NCBI GenBank assembly: GCA_023420085.1 | Contig: JAEZWQ010000043.1 | Location: forward strand, 1 to 17,450 | Direction: 5' to 3' | Source: Bacillota bacterium | GTDB taxonomy: Bacteria; Bacillota; Clostridia; Lachnospirales; Lachnospiraceae | DNA length: 17,450 nt | Shown here: positions 1-6,907 of the stretch, piece by piece | How positions within the stretch are numbered: the stretch's first letter is position 1 | Layout of the letters: the number at the start of each line of letters is the position of its first letter | Made by a program: the position numbers and the translations under genes | The notes under the pieces: model-generated | Told to the model about the DNA's origin: nothing | The model's input: the letters and a program-made list of their open reading frames with translations, nothing else | Database searches by the model: none

Positions 1-2
1 CG

Positions 3-1094
3 GAGAAGTTCAACAACAAGACCAACGGCGTCACCCCGCGCCGCTGGCTCAACCAGTGCAACCCGCGCCTGCCGCAGCTGCTGACCCGCCTGTCGGGCTC
101 CGACGACTGGGTCACCGACCTGGACAAGCTCGCCGAGCTGGAGAAGTTCGCCGACGACGAGGACGTCCTGCGCGAGGTCTTGGCCATCAAGCACGGCAAC
201 AAGGAAGACTTCGCCGCGTGGATCAAGGCCCGCCAGGGCGTCGAGATCTCGCCCGACGCGATCTTCGACTCGCAGATCAAGCGCCTGCACGAGTACAAGC
301 GCCAGCTGCTCAACGCCCTGTACATCCTGGACCTGTACTACCGCATCAAGGACAACCCGGAGTGGGACGTCGTCCCGCGCGTGGCCATCTTCGGCGCGAA
401 GGCCGCCCCGGGCTACATCCGGGCCAAGGCGATCATCAAGTTCATCAACTCCATCGCGGATCTGGTGAACAACGACCCGGAGATCGGCGACAAGCTCAAG
501 GTCGTCTTCGTGGAGAACTACAACGTCTCCCCCGCCGAGCACATCATCCCGGCCACGGACATCTCCGAGCAGATCTCCACCGCCGGCAAGGAGGCGTCCG
601 GCACCGGCAACATGAAGTTCATGATGAACGGCGCCCTGACCCTGGGCACCCTCGACGGCGCCAACGTCGAGATCGTCGAGGCCGTCGGCGACGAGAACGC
701 CTACATCTTCGGCGCCAAGGAAGAGGAGCTGCCGGAGCTGCGCAAGACCTACGACCCGCGCTCGGCGTACGAGTCCGTGCCGGGCCTCAAGCGCGCCCTG
801 GACACGCTGGTCGACGGCACGTTCTCCGACGGCGGCTCGGGCATGTTCCACGACCTGCACCACTCGCTGCTGAGCAGCCCGGGCTACGGCCCGGCCGACG
901 AGTACTACGTGCTGGGCGACTTCGCCGACTACCGCGAGACCCGCGACCGCATGGCCGAGGATTACCGCGACGAGCAGGCGTGGGCGCGCAAGTGCTTCAT
1001 CAACATCATCCGCTCCGGCCGATTCTCCTCCGACCGCACCATCCGCGATTACGCGGACGAGGTGTGGAAGATCGAGGCCACCCCGATCAAGTAG
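3..1094 (+). CDS. glgP: Glycogen (alpha-glucan) phosphorylase, 3' part only
   Basis: This gene is cut by the left window edge; 363 C-terminal residues of a protein usually near 800 residues are visible. The enzyme releases glucose-1-phosphate from glycogen or maltodextrin in the cytosol using pyridoxal phosphate. The frame is open from base 3 and begins EKFNNKTNGVTPRRWL, a family hallmark. It continues with KRLHEYKRQLLN and with GTGNMKFMMNGALT, which contains the lysine that binds PLP (codon 615-617). The protein ends at TAG 1092-1094. Almost every codon ends in G or C, more strictly than in the neighbouring catabolic genes. It has no functional link to the phenylacetate genes and marks the left core-genome border. 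The family call is very secure; which paralogue (glgP1 or glgP2) it is cannot be told here. Confidence 0.95.
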   Translation, partial: EKFNNKTNGVTPRRWLNQCNPRLPQLLTRLSGSDDWVTDLDKLAELEKFADDEDVLREVLAIKHGNKEDFAAWIKARQGVEISPDAIFDSQIKRLHEYKRQLLNALYILDLYYRIKDNPEWDVVPRVAIFGAKAAPGYIRAKAIIKFINSIADLVNNDPEIGDKLKVVFVENYNVSPAEHIIPATDISEQISTAGKEASGTGNMKFMMNGALTLGTLDGANVEIVEAVGDENAYIFGAKEEELPELRKTYDPRSAYESVPGLKRALDTLVDGTFSDGGSGMFHDLHHSLLSSPGYGPADEYYVLGDFADYRETRDRMAEDYRDEQAWARKCFINIIRSGRFSSDRTIRDYADEVWKIEATPIK

Positions 1095-1142
1095 GGCACA
1101 TGGATCCCTGCTACCCCACCACACGCCACTGAGACAAAGGAA

Positions 1143-1180
1143 AGGGCCGGTCCCGCACGTATTCGCGCGGAACCGGCCCT
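1143..1180. terminator. Hairpin terminator between convergent glgP and transporter gene
   Basis: The arms AGGGCCGGT (1143-1151) and ACCGGCCCT (1172-1180) form a perfect stem, extendable past one mismatch. It sits between two genes that end toward each other. Read on the minus strand the stem is followed by a T-rich run (bases 1131-1142 read AGACAAAGGAAA on the plus strand), so it looks better as an end for the transporter transcript. Read on the plus strand it has only a weak T run, so for glgP it is a probable but less canonical end. Confidence 0.7.
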
Positions 1181-1201
1181 CTCCCATTGAGACGCTCGGC
1201 C

Positions 1202-2590
1202 TCAGTGTAGCGAGCGCCCCTGGATACCCTTCGGAACTCGCAGCACCGCCAGCAGCGAGACCAGGGAAATCACGGCGATGTAAAACCCGATGGACAGGGA
1301 GTTATTTGTCCAGTCGAGGAGCACCGCAGCGATCATGGGCGCGAATGCGCCGCCAATCACCGATCCGATCGCATAGCCGATCGAGACACCGGACAGCCGC
1401 ACTTCCGCAGGGAACAATTCGGCGTACAGCGCCGACTGCGGCCCATAAGTTGCTCCCAGAAGGACGCCGAGCACACCGACGGCCACGGCAAACAACACGA
1501 TGTTGCCGGTATCGATGAGCATCCACGTCGGGAACGCCCACAGGATCGAACCTAGGTAACCGACGATGAACGTCCGCCGACGACCAAACGTGTCGGACCA
1601 GGCGCCGAAGGCGAGGGTGGCGACGATCCACGTCACGGCACCGATCGCGGTTACTGCCAGGACTGCAGTGCGACCATGTCCGATGACGGTGGTTCCGTAA
1701 GAGACGAAGTAGGCGATGGCCAGATAACCGGCAGCGTTTACGCCGGCGAAGATCAATGCGGACAAGATGACCAGCCGCGAATGTTCCTTGAACAAGGTCG
1801 ACAGCGGCGCCGAAGACTTCTTCCGCAGGTTCTCCAATTCGGAGAAAACCGGGGATTCCTCAACAAGTCGGCGAATCCAGAATCCTACGGCGATCAACAC
1901 CAGAGATGAGACGAAGGGAATTCGCCAGCCCCAGGCGGTGAACTGCTCCGCGGTCAAGGTCGCGGACAAGACGAGCATGAATACGGTTGCCAGGAGCATT
2001 CCTGCGGGCACGCCGATCTGGGGGAACGCACCAAAGTAGCCGCGTCGGCGGGTGGGCGCGTGCTCGACGGCCAGCAGGGCGGCACCGCCCCATTCACCGC
2101 CGGCGGACAGCCCCTGCAAGATGCGCAGGGCGACGAGAATGATCGGCGCCGCGATGCCAATGGTTGCGTAGGTCGGCAGCAGCCCCATGGCCACGGTGGC
2201 ACCGCCCATGCCGAGCAGGGTGATGACGAGCACCGGCTTACGTCCCAACCGATCGCCGAGGTGACCGGCGATGACGGCACCCAGCGGACGGAAGATGAAA
2301 GAGATGCCCAGGGACGCCCACGCAACGATCTGCGCGAGCACCGGAGAATCGTTCGAAGCTGGGTTGAAGTACTGGGTGGCGAAGATGAGCGCCGCCGCCT
2401 GCGCGTAAATGAAGAAGTCGAACCACTCGATGGTGGTACCGACAACTGCCCCCGCGAGTACCCGTCGATGCTCCGATGTGACGGGCGAGTCATCGTAAAC
2501 GTGGCGGGCCGGGGGATCCGCGGGGGCAACGGTCGCAGCCGGTTCGGTGCCGCGCACGGTGGCCGGCGAAGTGGTGTCGTCGAAACTCAT
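1202..2590 (-). CDS. MFS transporter of the metabolite:H+ symporter type, possibly phenylacetate uptake
   Basis: This is a 462-residue inner-membrane protein with a hydrophilic N-terminus of about 45 residues and then about 12 hydrophobic segments. The residues GTTIEWFDFFIY (51-62), GHLGDRLGRKP (109-119) and LSAGGEWGGAALL (161-173) are typical of the metabolite:H+ symporter group that includes shikimate and alpha-ketoglutarate carriers. I chose the ATG at 2590 because AAAGGA lies about 9 bases upstream; the frame is open further up without a comparable ribosome site. It starts 71 bases after the paaK stop on the same strand, with no terminator seen between, so the two are probably co-transcribed. 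Its place in the paa cluster suggests uptake of phenylacetate or another aromatic acid. That substrate is inferred from context, not read from the sequence. Confidence 0.85.
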   Translation of the reverse strand: MSFDDTTSPATVRGTEPAATVAPADPPARHVYDDSPVTSEHRRVLAGAVVGTTIEWFDFFIYAQAAALIFATQYFNPASNDSPVLAQIVAWASLGISFIFRPLGAVIAGHLGDRLGRKPVLVITLLGMGGATVAMGLLPTYATIGIAAPIILVALRILQGLSAGGEWGGAALLAVEHAPTRRRGYFGAFPQIGVPAGMLLATVFMLVLSATLTAEQFTAWGWRIPFVSSLVLIAVGFWIRRLVEESPVFSELENLRKKSSAPLSTLFKEHSRLVILSALIFAGVNAAGYLAIAYFVSYGTTVIGHGRTAVLAVTAIGAVTWIVATLAFGAWSDTFGRRRTFIVGYLGSILWAFPTWMLIDTGNIVLFAVAVGVLGVLLGATYGPQSALYAELFPAEVRLSGVSIGYAIGSVIGGAFAPMIAAVLLDWTNNSLSIGFYIAVISLVSLLAVLRVPKGIQGRSLH

Positions 2591-2661
2591 GTGATGATTC
2601 CTTTCCGGTGCGTCGTCAGCGGCTGGAATTCGAGGTCGGCCCTCGTCCAGTCGGCGCGACA

Positions 2662-3975
2662 TCACACCTTCGGCCGGTTGTCGACCAGTCGCTTCGCCTT
2701 GCCTTCGCCGCAATCGACATGATCACGAATGTCGACGTCGACGGAGATGCCGATGCGATCCTTGATCAGCTTGCGAAGGTGGAGCTGGGAATTCGTGATC
2801 TCGTCGGAAGTACGGCCAGGCGCGTGCTCAACAACGAGCGTGAGGTGGTCCATCCGCCCGCGCTTCGACAAAACGCACTGGTAGCGGGGCCGGAGGTTGG
2901 GATCCTCGATAATCAGTTCCTCGAACTGGGAGGGGAAGCAGTTGACACCCCTCAGAATGATCATGTCGTCGTTTCGGGCGCTGATGCGGTCGATGCGACG
3001 CATCGACCGCGCCGTCCCGGGCAGCAGACGCGTCAGATCGTGCGTGCGGTAACGCACCACGGGGAACGCTTCCTTCGTGATGGGAGTGAGAACCAGCTCA
3101 CCGTACTCCCCGTCGGGGACGGGTTCGAGAGTCTCCGGGTCCACGATTTCCGGGTAGAAGTGGTCCTCCCAAATGGTCAAGCCGTCCTTGGTCTCGACAC
3201 ACTCCTGGGCGACGCCGGGCCCCATTACCTCCGACAGACCGTAAATATCGGTGGCATCAACGTTGAATCCCGTTTCCAGGTCACGGCGCATGCCTTCAGT
3301 CCACGGCTCCGCGCCGAAGATACCCACCCGCATCGGGCTCTCGGCGGGATCCATGCCCTCGGCACGCATTCGGTCGAGCACGTTGAGCATGTAGGACGGC
3401 GTGCCGACGATTGCATCGGGCTGAAAATCCCGCATGATCTGCAACTGCCGTTCGGTCTGGCCACCGGAAGTGGGGATGGCCGTCGCACCAAGCTTCTCGA
3501 CGCCGTAGTGGAGGCCAAGCCCGCCGGTGAACAGACCGTAGCCGAAGGTCACCTGCACTCGGTCACCGGGCCGAACCCCGCCGGCGCGCAACGAGCGAGC
3601 GACCAGATTCGCCCAGGTCTCGATGTCGTACCTGGTGTAACCGACGACGGTCGGCAATCCGGTCGTACCGGAGGAGGCGTGGATTCGCGCGATCTTGTTC
3701 TTCGGAACCGCGAACATCCCGAACGGGTACTCCGATCGTAGGACCTGCTTGTCGGTGAAGGGAAAAAGCGCGAGATCCTTCAGCTCACGGAAGTCGTCGG
3801 GGTGCACGCCCCTCTCTTCGAACGCCTTCCGGTAGTGCGGCACGTTGTAGTACGCGTGGCGGAGGGTGTTCTTCATCCGCTCGAGCTGCAGCGCCGTGAT
3901 TTCGTCACGGGATGCGAACTCGATACCCGTTTCAGGGCCATTGTGCGTGGAGATGATGTCCGTCGATAAGGCCAT
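2662..3975 (-). CDS. paaK: Phenylacetate-CoA ligase
   Basis: This 437-residue adenylate-forming enzyme converts phenylacetate, ATP and CoA to phenylacetyl-CoA, the entry step of the pathway (EC 6.2.1.30). Visible motifs are the nucleotide loop HASSGTTGLPT (99-109), YGLSEVMGPG (245-254) and DDMIILRGVNCFPSQ (336-350), the last being characteristic of PaaK rather than of general acyl-CoA synthetases. Length fits the family. The start is set at the ATG at 3975, with AAAGGA 8 bases upstream; an ATG three codons earlier (3984) directly abuts the same AAAGG and has no room for a ribosome site. It is the first gene of a minus-strand unit with the transporter and has its own leader with a TetR operator 71 bases upstream. 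The product of this reaction is the likely inducer of the regulon. Confidence 0.95.
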   Translation of the reverse strand: MALSTDIISTHNGPETGIEFASRDEITALQLERMKNTLRHAYYNVPHYRKAFEERGVHPDDFRELKDLALFPFTDKQVLRSEYPFGMFAVPKNKIARIHASSGTTGLPTVVGYTRYDIETWANLVARSLRAGGVRPGDRVQVTFGYGLFTGGLGLHYGVEKLGATAIPTSGGQTERQLQIMRDFQPDAIVGTPSYMLNVLDRMRAEGMDPAESPMRVGIFGAEPWTEGMRRDLETGFNVDATDIYGLSEVMGPGVAQECVETKDGLTIWEDHFYPEIVDPETLEPVPDGEYGELVLTPITKEAFPVVRYRTHDLTRLLPGTARSMRRIDRISARNDDMIILRGVNCFPSQFEELIIEDPNLRPRYQCVLSKRGRMDHLTLVVEHAPGRTSDEITNSQLHLRKLIKDRIGISVDVDIRDHVDCGEGKAKRLVDNRPKV

Positions 3976-4046
3976 GGGGGCCATCCTTTCGCTCGACGAC
4001 GGCCGCGTGGCAGGTGGCCGAGCATGGTGAGGGGAGAAGCTGAGGT

Positions 4047-4068
4047 CCTAACCGACCGATCGGTCAGT
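4047..4068. promoter_or_regulatory. TetR-type operator upstream of paaK
   Basis: This is a 22-base palindrome with the core ACCG-AC-CG-AT-CGGT followed by CAGT. It matches the other three copies in this window. From memory it also matches, with one outer mismatch, the PaaR motif described for Corynebacterium glutamicum. It lies between paaK and its likely promoter, where a bound dimer would block initiation. Confidence 0.85.
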
Positions 4069-4073
4069 CGCGG

Positions 4074-4089
4074 TGTGACCTAAACTACA
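4074..4089. promoter_or_regulatory. Possible CRP/GlxR-type site
   Basis: The sequence TGTGACCTAAACTACA resembles the GlxR consensus TGTGA-N2-TA-N2-TCACA. The first half and the central TA match fully, and three of five bases of the second half match. It overlaps the proposed paaK -10 region, so its effect (activation from elsewhere, or repression) cannot be predicted. A chance match is possible. Confidence 0.3.
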
Positions 4090-4111
4090 TTCCTCCCCCA
4101 TAGGATTGCAA
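4082..4111 (-). promoter_or_regulatory. Possible paaK promoter
   Basis: On the minus strand TTGCAA (4106-4111) is followed after 18 bases by TAGTTT (4082-4087), and the operator begins 13 bases further on. The -35 matches consensus at four of six positions. The -10 is weak but tolerable for actinobacteria. The main support is its position between the paaR terminator and the operator. Confidence 0.35.
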
Positions 4112-4125
4112 GTAGTTTTCCAACA

Positions 4126-4153
4126 AAAAGTCCGGAGGTGCGAACACCTCCGG
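4126..4153 (-). terminator. Intrinsic terminator of paaR
   Basis: Perfect 9-base arms CCGGAGGTG (4132-4140) and CACCTCCGG (4145-4153) enclose a 4-base loop that reads TTCG on the minus strand. On that strand the stem is followed by ACTTTTTG, a U run. It lies 53 bases after the paaR stop and ends the regulator transcript before the paaK promoter. Confidence 0.88.
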
Positions 4154-4205
4154 CACTCACCACCCCAAGCCGCACATCATCGCAGGTCGAGATAGTCTCG
4201 GTAGA

Positions 4206-4811
4206 TCATTCAGCCCGCGCCGAAGCCACCCCCTCCAGCAGGACCCGCGGCACGATACCCGCCAGTTCATCGGCACCATACGCCCCGCCCGGGTGATACC
4301 ACTCGACGATGGAATTGATCATGCCGAACATCAGCCGCGCAGCCACCCCCGCAGAAACATCGTTGCGCAAGTGTCCGGACTCCTGGGCACGACGAACCTC
4401 TTCGACCAGGACGTTGGTCAGCAAGCGACGACGCTCCATGATCTCCAGCTCAACTTCGGTATTCCCCCGGAGGCCAAGCAAAAGCCGGACATAGGCGGGA
4501 TACTCGCACAGCACGCGCGTAGCCCCCTCGATCAGCTGCCGAACCCTCTCATAAGAGCCCCCACCCCCGGCCCGCACCGCCTCCACCACCGAATTGAGCT
4601 CCTCCAGCGCCTTGCCGGTCGCTTCCACGAGAATCTCCTCCTTGGAGGAAATGTGATGGTAGATCGCAGACTTGGTCAATCCCAGCCGGTTCGCGAGCAC
4701 ACCCATAGAGGTTGCCTCGTAACCACGGGCATTGAACTCCTCTACGGAAATCCGGAGGACATCCTCTCGCGTATAGCCGGGCCTGCCCCGCGAGTTCCCG
4801 GAAGCTGACAA
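4206..4811 (-). CDS. paaR: TetR-family repressor of the phenylacetate genes
   Basis: This is a 201-residue one-component repressor. The N-terminal helix-turn-helix spans about residues 15-60, with TSMGVLANRLGLTKSAIYHH (34-53) containing the recognition helix; the C-terminal part is the helical ligand and dimer domain. The start is a TTG at 4811: AGGAGG lies 9 bases upstream, an in-frame TAG lies a few codons before, and no ATG or GTG precedes the DNA-binding domain. The gene stands alone between divergent paaI and its own terminator. A palindromic operator lies in the intergenic region with paaI, so it probably represses itself as well. Its ligand is most likely phenylacetyl-CoA, by analogy with C. 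glutamicum PaaR; this is inference. The family call is certain; the target assignment rests on four matching operators. Confidence 0.9.
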   Translation of the reverse strand: MSASGNSRGRPGYTREDVLRISVEEFNARGYEATSMGVLANRLGLTKSAIYHHISSKEEILVEATGKALEELNSVVEAVRAGGGGSYERVRQLIEGATRVLCEYPAYVRLLLGLRGNTEVELEIMERRRLLTNVLVEEVRRAQESGHLRNDVSAGVAARLMFGMINSIVEWYHPGGAYGADELAGIVPRVLLEGVASARAE

Positions 4812-4939
4812 TCTCCTATTCCTCCTCTACCCCTCGAACGCCGATGACCCCGGCCAGCTCGGCCCGGATGGCGCGCGCCCCACGGACGCCCAGGCCCATC
4901 TTGCCATCGAAGTTTCCGGGGGACCATCATGCATATTCT

Positions 4940-4967
4940 TCGTCAAAACAATCTCTGCGTGTAGGCT
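4940..4967 (+). promoter_or_regulatory. Possible paaI promoter
   Basis: TCGTCA (4940-4945) and TAGGCT (4962-4967) are spaced by 16 bases and lie directly before the operator. Each box is only a partial match to consensus. The arrangement (promoter, then operator a few bases downstream) is the same as for paaA and paaZ. Confidence 0.3.
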
Positions 4968-4970
4968 CAC

Positions 4971-4992
4971 TGCAACCGACCGTTCGGTCGGT
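4971..4992. promoter_or_regulatory. TetR-type operator between paaR and paaI
   Basis: The core ACCG-AC-CG-TT-CGGT (4975-4988) is a perfect palindrome embedded in CGACCGTTCGGTCG. It ends 29 bases before the paaI start and could serve both divergent genes. The flanks depart more from the other three copies, so it may be a different-affinity site. Confidence 0.8.
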
Positions 4993-5021
4993 TCATGCCG
5001 GACCCTACACCAGGAGCGACC

Positions 5022-5471
5022 ATGCCCCAGATCCTCGACCTCCCCCACCCCTACGACGACAAGTTCAACCACGCCTGCGCAATGTTCGAAGCCGACCGCG
5101 CCAGCAAAGGGATCGGCATCACCATCACACACCTGGCCGACAACGAGGCCGGCGGACACTTCACGGTACGTCCCGACATGTGCAACGGACACGGGATTGC
5201 TCACGGCGGATACCTGTTCACATTCGCCGACTCCCTGTTCGCCGGCGCCTGCAACGCATCCGGCGACACTGCCGTCGGCTTCCAGGCATCGATCCACTAC
5301 ATCACCCCCGTCAGGGAGGGTGACCTCGTAGAGGGATTTGCCACCCAGCGAGCATCATGGGGCCGCAACGGCATCACGGACGTCACACTGACGGTAAATG
5401 GCCAGGTCGTCGCAGAATTCCGCGGAACCTCGCGAACCATCAAGAGTTTCGACGACTCCAACCGGAACTGA
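5022..5471 (+). CDS. paaI: Hydroxyphenylacetyl-CoA thioesterase PaaI
   Basis: This 149-residue hotdog-fold thioesterase hydrolyses ring-hydroxylated phenylacetyl-CoA derivatives and frees CoA that would otherwise be trapped in dead-end products. The signature NGHGIAHGGYLFTFAD (55-70) ends in the aspartate that corresponds to the catalytic Asp of E. coli PaaI, and ACNASG follows. The ATG at 5022 is preferred because AGGAG lies 5 bases upstream. An in-frame ATG at 4995 lies directly against the operator and lacks a ribosome site. It is transcribed away from paaR and is followed by a separate promoter for paaA, so it may be expressed alone or read through into the operon. A run of seven T after the stop has no clear hairpin before it. 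Confidence 0.93.
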   Translation: MPQILDLPHPYDDKFNHACAMFEADRASKGIGITITHLADNEAGGHFTVRPDMCNGHGIAHGGYLFTFADSLFAGACNASGDTAVGFQASIHYITPVREGDLVEGFATQRASWGRNGITDVTLTVNGQVVAEFRGTSRTIKSFDDSNRN

Positions 5472-5487
5472 TTTTTTTCGCAAAGCA

Positions 5488-5515
5488 TTGACAGGGGTCA
5501 CACTCGCCCCATAAA
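5488..5515 (+). promoter_or_regulatory. Promoter of the paaABCDEGJFH operon
   Basis: A perfect TTGACA (5488-5493) is followed after 16 bases by CATAAA (5510-5515). The predicted transcript start falls within the adjoining TetR operator, giving a leader of roughly 75 bases before paaA. This is the best promoter in the window. Confidence 0.7.
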
Positions 5516-5536
5516 CTGACCGACCGATCGGTCATT
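5515..5536. promoter_or_regulatory. TetR-type operator at the paaA promoter
   Basis: The palindrome has the core ACCG-AC-CG-AT-CGGT with flanks ACTG and CATT. It overlaps the end of the -10 box and the predicted start point, the classical position for repression of a catabolic operon. Confidence 0.88.
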
Positions 5537-5598
5537 TAATTCGACTGGCCAACGCTCCCCGTCCCGCCCCATGGGCCCGTACCCAAGAAGGATTAACG

Positions 5599-6573
5599 AT
5601 GGCTTCACCCACCAACATGCCGTCGGACACCGACACCGACAGGCAAGACAACTTCGACCGCCTCATCGCCGAAGACCAGCGCATTGAACCCACGGACTGG
5701 ATGCCCGACGCATACCGCCGGACGCTCACGCGCCAGATCTCCCAGCACGCGCATTCCGAAATCATCGGCATGCAGCCCGAGGCCAACTGGATCACCCGCG
5801 CCCCCTCGCTCAAGCGCAAGGCCATCCTGATCGCGAAGGTCCAGGACGAGGCCGGGCACGGCCTCTACCTCTATTCCGCCGCCGAGACTCTCGGGACCGG
5901 CCGCACCGAACTGGTCAACCAACTGCTGTCCGGCCGCGCCAAGTACTCCTCCATCTTCAATTACCCGGCAAGGACCTGGGCGGACATCGGAGCCATCGGC
6001 TGGCTCGTCGATGGGGCAGCCATCGCCAATCAAGTCCCACTGTGCCGAGCCTCCTACGCCCCCTACGGTCGTGCGATGGTGCGGATCTGCAAGGAGGAGT
6101 CGTTCCACCAGCGCCAGGGTTGGGAGATCCTCTACGAGCTCGCCCACGGCACTGCAGAACAGAAGCAGATGGCACAGGAGGCCATCAACCGTTTCTACGG
6201 CCCTGCATTGCAGATGTTCGGTCCACCGGACAACGATTCCCCGAACTCGAAGCAGTCGATGGCCTGGAAGATCAAGCGCTTCTCCAACGATGAACTGCGA
6301 CAGCGCTTCGTCGACATGATCGTTCCGCAAGCCGAAGCCCTCGGCCTCCACTTCGAGGATCCCGACCTGAAGTGGAACGAGGAGCGGGGCCACTACGACT
6401 TCGGCGAGTTGGACTGGGACGAGTTCTACTCCGCGATCAAGGGCGCAGGCCCCTGCAATGTGCAGCGCATGCAGCGCCGGCGTCGGGCCTTCGAGGAAGG
6501 CGCATGGGTCCGCGCGGCGGCAGCCGCCTACGCAGAGAAACACCATTCCGCCGACTCCAAGCTCATCGCCTGA
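5599..6573 (+). CDS. paaA: 1,2-phenylacetyl-CoA epoxidase, catalytic subunit A
   Basis: This 324-residue subunit holds the carboxylate-bridged diiron centre that inserts one oxygen atom into the ring of phenylacetyl-CoA to form the 1,2-epoxide. Iron-ligand candidates are visible: Glu54 in HSEIIGMQP, Glu84 and His87 in QDEAGH, and Glu167 and His170 in KEESFH, giving two E-x2-H motifs. Length and sequence fit the PaaA family closely. The ATG at 5599 has AGAAGGA 6-7 bases upstream. It is the first gene of the long plus-strand operon. The leader of roughly 60 bases downstream of the operator contains no other gene. Catalysis needs PaaC as partner and electrons from PaaE, all encoded just downstream. 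Confidence 0.97.
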   Translation: MASPTNMPSDTDTDRQDNFDRLIAEDQRIEPTDWMPDAYRRTLTRQISQHAHSEIIGMQPEANWITRAPSLKRKAILIAKVQDEAGHGLYLYSAAETLGTGRTELVNQLLSGRAKYSSIFNYPARTWADIGAIGWLVDGAAIANQVPLCRASYAPYGRAMVRICKEESFHQRQGWEILYELAHGTAEQKQMAQEAINRFYGPALQMFGPPDNDSPNSKQSMAWKIKRFSNDELRQRFVDMIVPQAEALGLHFEDPDLKWNEERGHYDFGELDWDEFYSAIKGAGPCNVQRMQRRRRAFEEGAWVRAAAAAYAEKHHSADSKLIA

Positions 6574-6616
6574 ACCCGCCCCCAGCTCACCCATGACGAC
6601 AAGGAGCAATTCACAA

Positions 6617-6907
6617 ATGTCCGAAAAGCAGAATTGGCCGATGTGGGAGGTCTTCGTCCGATCCTCCCGCGGCCTGTCGCACGTCCACGCCGGATCCCTT
6701 CATGCCCCGGACGCCACCATGGCACTGCGCAACGCTCGAGACCTGTACACCCGACGAAACGAGGGAACTTCAGTATGGGTCGTCCCCACCGACGCAGTCA
6801 CCTCGTCCGATCCGGACTCCAAGGGCGGTTTCTTCGAATCGGCCTCCGGTAAGAACTACCGGCACGCCACCTACTACGAGAAGTCCGAAGGGGTGCCGCA
6901 CCTGTGA
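6617..6907 (+). CDS. paaB: Phenylacetyl-CoA epoxidase subunit PaaB
   Basis: This small 96-residue protein is a non-catalytic subunit needed for assembly of the epoxidase; it is thought to bridge PaaA-PaaC units. The sequence WPMWEVFVRSSRGLSHVHAG near the N-terminus, and the spacing ALRNARDLYTRR, are typical of PaaB, as is the length of about 95 residues. The ATG at 6617 has AAGGAG 10 bases upstream; the frame is open further up inside paaA but without a start signal. It follows paaA by 43 bases and overlaps paaC by 4 bases. Confidence 0.95.
   Translation: MSEKQNWPMWEVFVRSSRGLSHVHAGSLHAPDATMALRNARDLYTRRNEGTSVWVVPTDAVTSSDPDSKGGFFESASGKNYRHATYYEKSEGVPHL

Noticed and set aside
56..1132. Open frame starting ATG 56 over glgP
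   Set aside because: It is another frame of glgP; the PLP-lysine and substrate motifs are in the frame that begins at base 3.
2608..3741. Long plus-strand open frame opposite paaK
   Set aside because: It lies antisense to a clear PaaK with family motifs, shows no recognisable domain, and has no ribosome site; it is a by-product of high GC.
5472..5487. Run of seven T after paaI as an intrinsic terminator
   Set aside because: No adequate GC-rich hairpin directly precedes the run.
5487..5502. Possible GlxR site ATTGACAGGGGTCACA at the paaA promoter
   Set aside because: Only the second half matches the consensus, the central TA is missing, and it coincides with the TTGACA -35 box.
5605..6609. 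Long minus-strand open frame opposite paaA
   Set aside because: The paaA strand has diiron motifs and a ribosome site; the opposite frame has a low-complexity, shadow-like composition.
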